A program made the position numbers and the translations under genes. The notes under the pieces were generated by a model. The model saw only the letters and a program-made list of their open reading frames with translations, ran no database searches and was not told the origin of the DNA. From positions 1-64,000 of the forward strand of contig JAGXFW010000033.1 in assembly GCA_024637035.1 (NCBI GenBank): a stretch of 64,000 bases of DNA, read 5' to 3'. This document shows, in pieces, positions 53,341 to 61,751 of the stretch (within the stretch, counting starts at the first letter, position 1; each line of letters begins with the position of its first letter). The stretch comes from Actinomycetes bacterium (GTDB lineage Bacteria; Actinomycetota; Thermoleophilia; RBG-16-64-13).

Positions 53341-54545
53341 GCGGTCACTCCCGCTGCGCCGCCCGCTCCGGCCGCTCCGCCCGCTCCGGCCGCGGTCGAC
53401 TCTGCGACCCCTGCCTCGGCGAACGTGGCCATCGTGCCTATGAGGGCCGCAGCGCCATCCACCAGAGGCATGGCCAGTGCTGCGCCCGTACCTTCTCCCA
53501 GCCGCAGATCGAGATCGAGGAGCGGTTCGACGCCCAGGTACTCCAACATGACTCGATGACCCGGCTCGAGCGACCGATGCGCCGCGATCAGGTACTCACG
53601 AGCAGCGGGCGCCAAGGCACAGGCGACCAAAGCCCCCGCGGTAGAGATGAAGCCGTCCACCAGCACCGGTATTCCGGCGGCCGCCGCACCCAGGATGATG
53701 CCCGCGATGCCGGCTATCTCAAGCCCGCCCACGGCCGCCAGTGCGCCGAGCGGGTCGGATGGGTCGGGGCAGTTGAGAGCCAGCGCCTCCTCCACGACGT
53801 GCCGCTTCCGCTCGAGGGCGGGATCGTCGATACCCGTGCCGCGGCCGGTGACCTCGGAGGGCACGCGGCCGGTGAACACGCAGGCGAGCGCACTCGAAGG
53901 GGTGGTATTGCCTATGCCCATGTCGCCCGTGGCCACCAGGTCCAGACCCTCTGCGACCAGGCCCTCCACCACGTCGATGCCCGCCTCGATGGCGGCCGTC
54001 GCCTGCTCGCGGGTCATGGCGGGCCCTGAAGTCAGGTCGTCGGTGCCGAGGCGGACTTTGCGATGCAGGACGGCGCCGGAAGCGAGCGCCTCGGCGAGAC
54101 TCGCGACCGGCCGCAGGCCGATGACCTCAGCCAGATCAGCGGCCACGCCCACGTCGGTGACCACGACCCGCGCTCCCGCGGCACCGGCGAGCGCATTGAT
54201 CGCGGCCCTGCCCCGCGCGAAGTTCGCCACCATCTGGGTTGTGACCTCAGCTGGGAACGCGCTTACCCCACGGCGCACGACTCCGTGGTCACCGGCCATG
54301 ACCACCACGGCCTTTCGTGGGAATGCCGGCGTCAGGCTCCGTTGGATACCCGCGAGGCGAACAGACAACGCCAACACCCTGCCCAGGCTCCCCGCGGGGA
54401 TCGCCAGCTGGGCTGCGCGATCCGTGGCGGCGTCCACGGCTATGGGGTCGACCGGCATGATGGCGGCCAGCGTTCGCGCGAGAAGGCCCGGGCGGCCCAG
54501 CCAGAGCGTGTATTCGGCTGTGGGTGTGTGATCTCCCTGGTTCAT
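53337..54545 (-). CDS. cobT: Nicotinate-nucleotide:dimethylbenzimidazole phosphoribosyltransferase
   Basis: CobT makes the alpha-riboside phosphate of the lower ligand. The 402-residue protein has the family core with LAIPAGSLGRVLALS, VVMAGDHGVV, TTQMVANFARGRAAINAL, GDMGIGNTTPSSAL and the catalytic region GRGTGIDDPAL, plus EYLIAAHRSLEPGH near the end. The C-terminal tail is Ala/Gly-rich repeats (GAGGAAGAGGAAG). The ATG at 54545 is used because it gives the family N-terminus. It sits between the ABC transporter and the BzaC-like gene. Confidence 0.95.
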   Translation of the reverse strand: MNQGDHTPTAEYTLWLGRPGLLARTLAAIMPVDPIAVDAATDRAAQLAIPAGSLGRVLALSVRLAGIQRSLTPAFPRKAVVVMAGDHGVVRRGVSAFPAEVTTQMVANFARGRAAINALAGAAGARVVVTDVGVAADLAEVIGLRPVASLAEALASGAVLHRKVRLGTDDLTSGPAMTREQATAAIEAGIDVVEGLVAEGLDLVATGDMGIGNTTPSSALACVFTGRVPSEVTGRGTGIDDPALERKRHVVEEALALNCPDPSDPLGALAAVGGLEIAGIAGIILGAAAAGIPVLVDGFISTAGALVACALAPAAREYLIAAHRSLEPGHRVMLEYLGVEPLLDLDLRLGEGTGAALAMPLVDGAAALIGTMATFAEAGVAESTAAGAGGAAGAGGAAGVTA

Positions 54546-54591
54546 CGTCCCTCTCTTCCGCGGCACGCAGAAACCTGCACACGCCGCTTGC

Positions 54592-55494
54592 TCATCGTGT
54601 CCGACCCTGCTCCAGCAGTGCGCGCACTTCGACCGCCGCCCGGCGAAGTGCACCGCCGGAGAGATCGTCGTTCCCGGCGCCGCGGAACCTGCGGGCGGGG
54701 GTCACATCCACGCTCCCCATGATGCCGGCGGGGCGCCCGCCGAGCACCGCCACCCGGTCGGCGAGCTGCACGGCTTCGTCTACGTCGTGGGTGACGAGGA
54801 CCCACGTGGCCGGGTGCGTGTCCATGACCCGCGCCATCCACTCTCGAAGATCGGAGCGGGTGATCGCGTCCAGACTGCCGAACGGTTCGTCCAGCAGGAT
54901 GAGACCGCGCCCCAAGGCGAGGGTCCGTGCCAGTGCGACCCGTTGGCGCATGCCTCCCGAAAGCTGGTGGGGATACAGGTGAAGCGAGTCCTCGAGACCG
55001 AACTCGTGGAGGAGAGCGAGCGCCCGTTCGCGCGCGGCGTCCAGTGCCGCACCACGTCCTCCGCGGAACGACCAGCGCTCACCGCCCCGTATCGCCGACT
55101 CGGCTGCGAAGGAAGCGTTGGCCAGAACGGTCTTCCAGGGCAAGAGCAGATCGTTCTGGAACATGTAGGCGGCGCGGCCCCCCATAGTCGGGGTGACGTC
55201 GACCTGTCCGCTGACCGGCTCGAGGAGCCCGGCGAGCGCATGGAGAAGAGTGCTCTTGCCGCAACCGCTCGCCCCGACCACCGCCAGACACTCACCCGGC
55301 GTCAGGTGCAGGTCGATGTGCTCCAGCACCGAAGTGAAGCCCCTATCTGTGGGATAGCCCAGGCTGACGTCGCGGAGCCGCACCTCCACGCCACCGATCG
55401 CGCCCGCGGAACCCGTACCTTCGGAACGCGCCGCGCCGGCGCCCTCCAAGGGCGCCGGCGCCGGAGCGACAGCCATGTCGGCATGCGGCATCAC
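54592..55494 (-). CDS. ABC transporter ATPase in the bza-type operon
   Basis: This 300-residue ATPase has Walker A GASGCGKST, the Q-loop YMFQNDLLLPW, the signature LSGGMRQRVALART, Walker B LILLDEPFGSLD and the H-loop VTHDVDEA. It belongs to the nitrate/sulfonate/taurine-type (SsuB/ThiZ) group that works with NMT1-like binding proteins. The N-terminal 35 residues are low complexity. It follows the binding-protein gene by 20 bases and precedes cobT by 46. Confidence 0.92.
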   Translation of the reverse strand: MMPHADMAVAPAPAPLEGAGAARSEGTGSAGAIGGVEVRLRDVSLGYPTDRGFTSVLEHIDLHLTPGECLAVVGASGCGKSTLLHALAGLLEPVSGQVDVTPTMGGRAAYMFQNDLLLPWKTVLANASFAAESAIRGGERWSFRGGRGAALDAARERALALLHEFGLEDSLHLYPHQLSGGMRQRVALARTLALGRGLILLDEPFGSLDAITRSDLREWMARVMDTHPATWVLVTHDVDEAVQLADRVAVLGGRPAGIMGSVDVTPARRFRGAGNDDLSGGALRRAAVEVRALLEQGRTR

Positions 55495-55514
55495 GTGAAT
55501 ACTGCGACTACCTG

Positions 55515-56720
55515 CTACTGCGGGAGGTAGTCGTTGGTGAGTGCGGATGCCACGTCCAGAGGCGCCGCGAGTAGTCCGGCCTCTATCATCCAGTCATGCA
55601 GTACCTGCCAAGCCGCCTCATCCTGAGCGCCGGCAGAGCCGCCGCCCGGGGCGAGAGCCAACGAGGGGATCGTGGCCTCCCATTGGGCGAGGAGCGTGGC
55701 CCGATCGAACTCCGGATGGGCCGCTACGTAGATATCGACTGCTTCTTCGGGATGCGTGGCCGCGTACTCGAGCCCGACGAGCGTGGCGGCCAGGAAGGCG
55801 CGCACCGTGTTCGGGTTCCGAGCGGCGAAATCATCACTTGTGATCACGTTCATGAAGGCGTAGTCGGGTGAGCCCCAGTCGCGGAAGTCGAGGTAGCCGA
55901 TCTCAGAGTCGGATGCCGCATCCGCCTCCACCAACTCTCCGAACGCGGTGAAGGCCACCGCGTCATACGTGCCGGCGAGAAGAGGTGCGACCAGGTCGAA
56001 GCCTGGGTCCACCAGGGTGACCGCGGCTGGATCCACGTCGCCCGCCTTGAGCATCGCGTCATACGAGGCCCGCACCGAGGGGATCATGGGCACGGCGACC
56101 GTCTTGCCCACTAGGTCGGCGGGGGTGGTCGCGGTGAGACCCGGAGCGAGCGCCAAACCGAGCGGGGCATGGCTCATCAGGGCCGCCACCGATACCACCG
56201 GGGCGCCTTCGCCTCGCGCCATGAGCACATCGGGAGCGTAGTACAGGCCGAACTGGCTCTTGCCTGTGGAGACGAACTTCACCACGTCGGTAGGGCCGCT
56301 GGGGATGGATTGGGTCACGGTAAGCCCGGCATCGCCGTAGAAGCCCTTGGCTTGAGCTACGTCGATAGGGATGTCGAGCACCCAGGGCACCCAGTCCATG
56401 ATCAGGTCGATCTCGGCCACTTCCGGCGCCGGTGACTCCTCGGCGGCAGACGCGACGGTGATGCTGGTGACCGCGGTGGTCTCGGACGCGGGCGCCGTGG
56501 TCACGCTCTCCGTGGAGCCGGCGCAGCCCGCGAGGAAACCGAGCACCAGCACCGCCGTCGAGACCAGCGCTGCGAGAGAACCGACCGAGCGATGGCGGCC
56601 GTCGCCGGTGGAGGCGCCGGCATGAGCGGCGCGGATGACGCAACCAGCATGCGCGGCCTGGGGGGCGCAACCAGCATGCGCGGCCTGGGGGGCGCCGTTC
56701 TTCAAGACAGATTCATTCAT
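55515..56720 (-). CDS. NMT1/THI5-like substrate-binding lipoprotein of the bza-type operon
   Basis: The ATG at 56720 has AAGGAG about 12 bases upstream. The 401-residue product has an unusual N-terminal extension with AAHAG repeats (residues 10-36), then a lipoprotein signal with lipobox FLAGC near residue 67. A binding domain follows (IDLIMDWVPWVLDIPIDVAQ, AKGFYGDAGLTV, LVGKTVAVPMIPSVRASYD). The family includes ThiY and riboflavin-binding proteins and binds flat aromatic heterocycles in several cases. Located between the BzaF-like and CobT genes, it is a candidate for binding a benzimidazole or a precursor. Confidence 0.85.
   Translation of the reverse strand: MNESVLKNGAPQAAHAGCAPQAAHAGCVIRAAHAGASTGDGRHRSVGSLAALVSTAVLVLGFLAGCAGSTESVTTAPASETTAVTSITVASAAEESPAPEVAEIDLIMDWVPWVLDIPIDVAQAKGFYGDAGLTVTQSIPSGPTDVVKFVSTGKSQFGLYYAPDVLMARGEGAPVVSVAALMSHAPLGLALAPGLTATTPADLVGKTVAVPMIPSVRASYDAMLKAGDVDPAAVTLVDPGFDLVAPLLAGTYDAVAFTAFGELVEADAASDSEIGYLDFRDWGSPDYAFMNVITSDDFAARNPNTVRAFLAATLVGLEYAATHPEEAVDIYVAAHPEFDRATLLAQWEATIPSLALAPGGGSAGAQDEAAWQVLHDWMIEAGLLAAPLDVASALTNDYLPQ
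56641..56694 (-). repeat. 27-bp tandem repeat in the binding-protein gene
   Basis: Two perfect 27-bp copies and a degenerate third encode nine-residue units (APQAAHAGC) ahead of the signal peptide. Confidence 0.85.
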
Positions 56721-56722
56721 AT

Positions 56723-57535
56723 TCAGATCGTCTCCTTCGATGTCGTCCGGCCGAGGACGGCCGGTTGTCTCCACCATCCGATACGTCGTTCGAGTAGCCC
56801 GGTGGCGCCGTACGCGCCCAGGCCCAGAAGCGAGATCACCAGCACCGCGGCGAACGCCTGGGCGGTAGCCAGGCGGGCGTTGGCACTCAGCACCAGGTAG
56901 CCCAAGCCCCGATCGGTGCCCGTCCACTCCGCGACCACGGCTCCCACCAGGCTGAGCGTGACGCCGGCGCGGGCACCAGCCGCGAGGAACGGCCCCGCGC
57001 CGGGCAACCGCACGCGCCAGAAGACGTCCCACCGCGAGGCGCCCACGGAATCGAGCAGGAGGATCAGGCGCGGGTCGGCGGACCGCAGCCCCTCCAGGGA
57101 TGTGACCGCCATCGGGAAGAAGGCGATCAGCGCGCAGATCACCACCCTCGGCGTAGAGCCGTAGCCGAACCACAGCACCAGCAAGGGGGCAAGCGCGATC
57201 ACGGGGATCGTCTGCGAGGCCACGACCACCGGTGTCAGCATGCGATCGAGGATGCGAGAGTGCACGGCGGCGGCCGCGAACAGCAGGGCGGCCGCCGCCG
57301 CGACCACCAGTCCGGCGCCAGCCTCGCCCAGAGTCACCAGCGCGTGCCGGGCGAACAGGCCCGGCGAGCCCAAAAGCGACGCGAGGACCATCGAGGGGGC
57401 CGGAAAAATGAACGTCGCGACCCCCGTCGCCCGCACCACGATCTCCACGATCGCAGTCAGCGACAGGATGATCCCAGTCGTTGCGGCGGCGTTTCGGAGA
57501 AGTGACGAACGGGTCGGATGGTTCGCACGGGTCAT
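56723..57535 (-). CDS. ABC transporter permease in the bza-type operon
   Basis: This 270-residue permease has about six membrane segments and the EAA loop DSVGASRWDVFWRVRLPGAG. It is of the SsuC/ThiX type (SQTIPVIALAPLLVLWFGYG, FAAVLVISLLGLGAYG). The ATG at 57535 lies five bases behind the stop of the BzaF-like gene. Together with the lipoprotein and ATPase it forms a complete importer that shares the cobalamin-riboswitch transcript. Confidence 0.92.
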   Translation of the reverse strand: MTRANHPTRSSLLRNAAATTGIILSLTAIVEIVVRATGVATFIFPAPSMVLASLLGSPGLFARHALVTLGEAGAGLVVAAAAALLFAAAAVHSRILDRMLTPVVVASQTIPVIALAPLLVLWFGYGSTPRVVICALIAFFPMAVTSLEGLRSADPRLILLLDSVGASRWDVFWRVRLPGAGPFLAAGARAGVTLSLVGAVVAEWTGTDRGLGYLVLSANARLATAQAFAAVLVISLLGLGAYGATGLLERRIGWWRQPAVLGRTTSKETI

Positions 57536-57540
57536 GCGCG

Positions 57541-58848
57541 TCAGACCTTCTCCGCCGAAAGCGAGTCGCGGAAGAGAGCATCGGCGTTCTTGGCCGCGCA
57601 GAAGTCGCCGCACATCGTGCAGGTGGACTCGTCCGCGGGGGTGCGGCTCGCGCGAATCGCGCGGGCCGTGTCGCCGAAGAGGGCCAGGTCGAACTCCTTG
57701 TCCCACTTCATGTCGCGCCGAGCCTTGCCCATCTCCAGGTCGCGGGCGCGGCCGCGCTTCCCGAGCTTGACGATGTCGCCCATATGCACGGCGAGCCGGG
57801 CCACGCGCACGCCCTCGCGCACGTCCTGCTCGTTGGGCAGAGCCAGGTGCTCGGCCGGCGTGATGTAGCAGATGAGGTCGGCTCCGAAGCGCGAGGACGA
57901 AGCCGCACCCACGGCCGCCGTGACGTGATCGTAGCCGGCGCCGATGTCGCAGGGCAATGGGCCGAGCACGTAGTAGGGGGCGTCGCCAGACATGCGCTTC
58001 TGGAGCTGGATGTTGCCTTCGATCTCGTCGAGCGGCACGTGGCCGGGTCCTTCGACCATCATCTGGCAGCCCATGTTGCGCCCGAGCTCGGCGAGCTCGC
58101 AGTTCGTGACCAGCTCGGCCACCTGGGCCCGGTCGGAGGAGTCGTGGATCGCCCCCGCCCGGATGCCGTTCCCCAGACTCAGCACCACGTCGTAGCGGCG
58201 CAGGATGTCGACCACACGGTCGAACTGCTCGTAGAGCGGGTTGTCCCGGCCGTTGGCCAGCATCCAGGAGACCAGGAATGTGCCGCCCTTGGACACCAGG
58301 CCACCGTAGCGGTAGCCCTGTTTGCGCAGCCGCTCCACGGTGTAGAGGTTGATGCCACAGTGCACCGCCATGAAGCTCATGCCGTCGGCGCACTGGCGCT
58401 CGATGATCTCGAAGAGTAGCTCAGGGTCGAGCTTGTCGGGGTCGTGATAGCGGCGGGTGGCCTCGCAGAAGGCCTGGTAGAGGGGCACGTTGCCCACCGG
58501 GAGCTCTGTGGCACCGAGAACCTGTCGTCGGATGTCGTCGAGGTCGCCGCCCACGGAGAGCTCCATGAGCGTGTCGGCGCCCTCCTCCTCAGCGGCTCTG
58601 GCCTTGCGGATCTCGGCCTCCACGTCGACGATGTCGCTGGACGTGCCGATGCTGGCGTTGACCTTGGTGCGGAGACCCTGACCGATCCCCACCACCCGGG
58701 AATCGCGCCTTACGTTCTTCGGGATGACGATGGTGCCCTGAGCCACCCGATCCCGTACGACTTCGGGCTCAAGCCCTTCGTCGCGGCCCACGACGGCCAT
58801 CTCCGCGGTGATCTCGCCGGCCCTCGCTCGTTCGATCTGTGTTGCCAT
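57541..58848 (-). CDS. bzaF: ThiC-family radical SAM enzyme, probable 5-hydroxybenzimidazole synthase (BzaF)
   Basis: This 435-residue protein is a ThiC homologue (MSFMAVHCGINLYTVERL, MMVEGPGHVPLDEIEGNIQL, YYVLGPLPCDIGAGYDH, CYITPAEHLALPNEQDV) with a C-terminal CTMCGDFC cluster motif (C-x2-C-x3-C). Bacterial ThiC has C-x2-C-x4-C. ThiC makes the thiamine pyrimidine; the paralogue BzaF turns the same substrate, aminoimidazole ribotide, into 5-hydroxybenzimidazole for B12. The cobalamin riboswitch and the cobT/bzaC/bzaD/bzaE-like genes downstream favour BzaF. Without a test, ThiC remains possible. The ATG at 58848 has AAAGGGG seven bases upstream. Confidence 0.8.
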   Translation of the reverse strand: MATQIERARAGEITAEMAVVGRDEGLEPEVVRDRVAQGTIVIPKNVRRDSRVVGIGQGLRTKVNASIGTSSDIVDVEAEIRKARAAEEEGADTLMELSVGGDLDDIRRQVLGATELPVGNVPLYQAFCEATRRYHDPDKLDPELLFEIIERQCADGMSFMAVHCGINLYTVERLRKQGYRYGGLVSKGGTFLVSWMLANGRDNPLYEQFDRVVDILRRYDVVLSLGNGIRAGAIHDSSDRAQVAELVTNCELAELGRNMGCQMMVEGPGHVPLDEIEGNIQLQKRMSGDAPYYVLGPLPCDIGAGYDHVTAAVGAASSSRFGADLICYITPAEHLALPNEQDVREGVRVARLAVHMGDIVKLGKRGRARDLEMGKARRDMKWDKEFDLALFGDTARAIRASRTPADESTCTMCGDFCAAKNADALFRDSLSAEKV

Positions 58849-58885
58849 GTCGTGCCCCTTTCGACGGTCGAACCGTTTCGGGGGC

Positions 58886-58918
58886 AAAAGAAAAAGCCCC
58901 CAGCCTGTTAAGGCTGGA
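58886..58918 (-). terminator. Terminator of the cobalamin riboswitch
   Basis: On the minus strand CCAGCCT/AGGCTGG (58917-58900) is followed by GGGC and then TTTTTCTTTT. It lies about 35 bases before the bzaF start and is the expression platform. Confidence 0.8.
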
Positions 58919-58964
58919 GACTTTGCCATCATCTCCAGGCAGGGCTCCCTCTACTCGGGGAGCC

Positions 58965-59200
58965 TACCAGCTGCTCAGGCAGGTCTTCTGACTCTCGGAT
59001 CGTCGCTCCCCCGCGCCTTCCCATCCTCCTTGCCTCCACTCCCCCCAACTCGGGGAGCGGCGGTGGAAGGACAGTGGCACCTGCGGGCTCACTCCCCGAT
59101 CACAGCGGCGGGACCGTCCGGGTATCGCACCCGGTTCCCTCTTAGCCGCACCCGGTCGCTCCGACTTCGGAGCCACCTCGCGCGGGACCTGGCAACCATG
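58965..59200 (-). promoter_or_regulatory. Cobalamin riboswitch
   Basis: Read on the minus strand, the sequence has the conserved cobalamin-aptamer parts in order: GAGGGAAcCGGGTGCGA, CCCGCCGCTGT, the B12-box GTGCCACTG, GGGAAGG, and CGAGAGTCAGAAGACCTGCC. High adenosylcobalamin should favour the terminator downstream and switch off the operon. The match leaves little doubt about the class. A TPP riboswitch was looked for and is not there. Confidence 0.95.
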
Positions 59201-59221
59201 CTACGAATGCTACGGTCGCTA

Positions 59222-59251
59222 CTTTTAGCACAGGATGCCGGTAGGGGTCAA
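59222..59251 (-). promoter_or_regulatory. Promoter of the riboswitch operon
   Basis: On the minus strand TTGACC (59251-59246) and TAAAAG (59227-59222, with TG extension) are 18 bases apart; transcription would start near 59215. Confidence 0.65.
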
Positions 59252-59378
59252 CCCCACGAGATCGACAGCCTCCTTCGTCATCCTTCGCCGAATGGACGGC
59301 CAAGACGAAGCCCCGTTGCCCGGAGACGGCCCACGCGTCGCCTGCATATTGCCCCAAGTATTTACTACAATGGTGCCC

Positions 59379-60659
59379 ATGCGTGACCTCGAACTCATGA
59401 CTGAGCTGGTGGACCTGCTCAGCGACGCTCCCGACTTCGTGACGGCCGCGACTGCCCTCGCGCAGTGGGCCCGCGACTCCACCGGATGTGAGAGTACGTT
59501 CGTGCGCATGCAGCAAACCGGAGTCGGCTCACGCACGTGGTTGCCGATCGTGGCCGCCTCCGGCTCCCGGCATGCCTACCTCCGAGACGAGGCGATCGTG
59601 GACGACCTCGAATGCGCATGCGGACGCGTGGCTACCGGGGATGTCGATATCGCGCAGCCCTACCATACGGAAGAGGGTTCGTTCTTCTGGGGGCGTCTTG
59701 GGAGCATCGCCCGCGAATGTCCCGGCACCTCCCCTGCGCCACGAGGCCGTTGCATCACGGAAGGCTTCGAGTCGATCGCCATCGTCCCCCTTCTCGGGCC
59801 AAAAGGCACGATCGGCTGCATCCACCTCGCCGACTCCCGGCCCGACCTGTTCGAACCGATGCAAGAGCTCCTGGAAGCCGCCGGGCGGGTCTCGGGCAAG
59901 ATGCTGCTCGGCCATCGGGTCCAGGACGCGGAGCGCGCGGCGCTCGAGTCGATCAGCGAAGCGCTGATGCCGATCGATCCGCCGGTCGTGAGCGGGCTGG
60001 AACTCGGGGTGTGCTCAGCTCAAGCCGAAGAACTCGTCAGCGTGGGCGGTGATTTCTACGATGTCTTCACACTGCCCGACGATAAGATCGCGCTGGTGGC
60101 GGGCGACTACTCGGGCAAGGGCATCGATGCCGTGGGGACGGCCGCGAGGATCCGCCACGGCCTTGCCACTCTGGCCTCATCGGCCCACGACCCCGCCTTC
60201 TTCCTCACCCAGGCCAACGACCTGCTGACTCCTCTGCTCGCGCAGGAGGAGCGCTTCGCCTCCGCTGTGTGCTGCACCATAGACCTGCGCGCCGGGGCGG
60301 TCCGCGTGGGACTTGCCGGGCACCCCGCACCTCTACGACTCAGGCCCTCGGAGGCGCTGGAACTCGATGCGCCGCACAACCTGCCACTAGGCGCGGCACA
60401 GGGCACTCGCTACGAGGACGCTTCGTTCACCTTCGGGGAGTCAGACCTTCTGCTCCTCTACACGGATGGCGTGACGGAGTGCCGCACCGATGGCACGCTG
60501 TTCGGCGTGGAGGGGGTGATCAGGGTCGTGAGCGAACTCGGGACCTCGTCCCTGTCGGACGTTGCGTGCTCCGTGATCGCTGCATGCGCGGCGCACCACG
60601 ACCCCCTGCTGCCCGAAGATGACCGCTTGGTGCTCGTCGCGCGCCTCCCTCTCAGCTGA
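59379..60659 (+). CDS. GAF-SpoIIE/PP2C serine phosphatase
   Basis: From the ATG at 59379 the 426-residue protein has an N-terminal GAF domain with ECACGRVATGDVD and a C-terminal PP2C/SpoIIE phosphatase domain. The latter shows the metal-binding Asp residues in VGGDFYDVFTLPDDKIALVA, GDYSGKGIDA and LLLYTDGVTECR. Such RsbU-like phosphatases act on anti-sigma-factor antagonists. No antagonist or anti-sigma gene is adjacent. TACAAT at 59366-59371 lies eight bases before this ATG, so a leaderless mRNA is likely. Earlier in-frame starts run into the promoter of the divergent operon. Confidence 0.88.
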   Translation: MRDLELMTELVDLLSDAPDFVTAATALAQWARDSTGCESTFVRMQQTGVGSRTWLPIVAASGSRHAYLRDEAIVDDLECACGRVATGDVDIAQPYHTEEGSFFWGRLGSIARECPGTSPAPRGRCITEGFESIAIVPLLGPKGTIGCIHLADSRPDLFEPMQELLEAAGRVSGKMLLGHRVQDAERAALESISEALMPIDPPVVSGLELGVCSAQAEELVSVGGDFYDVFTLPDDKIALVAGDYSGKGIDAVGTAARIRHGLATLASSAHDPAFFLTQANDLLTPLLAQEERFASAVCCTIDLRAGAVRVGLAGHPAPLRLRPSEALELDAPHNLPLGAAQGTRYEDASFTFGESDLLLLYTDGVTECRTDGTLFGVEGVIRVVSELGTSSLSDVACSVIAACAAHHDPLLPEDDRLVLVARLPLS

Positions 60660-60722
60660 AGCCATCCCCAAGGGGAGGGTGGTAGAATCCAGACGACCGT
60701 TCTGGGTAGCCGAGGAGGGCAC

Positions 60723-61747
<1,025 letters not shown>

Positions 61748-61751
<4 letters not shown>

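Noticed and set aside
57541-58848. Plain thiamine-pathway ThiC under TPP control
   Set aside because: The leader is a cobalamin riboswitch without a TPP motif, and the downstream genes are B12 lower-ligand genes; BzaF is preferred, not proven.
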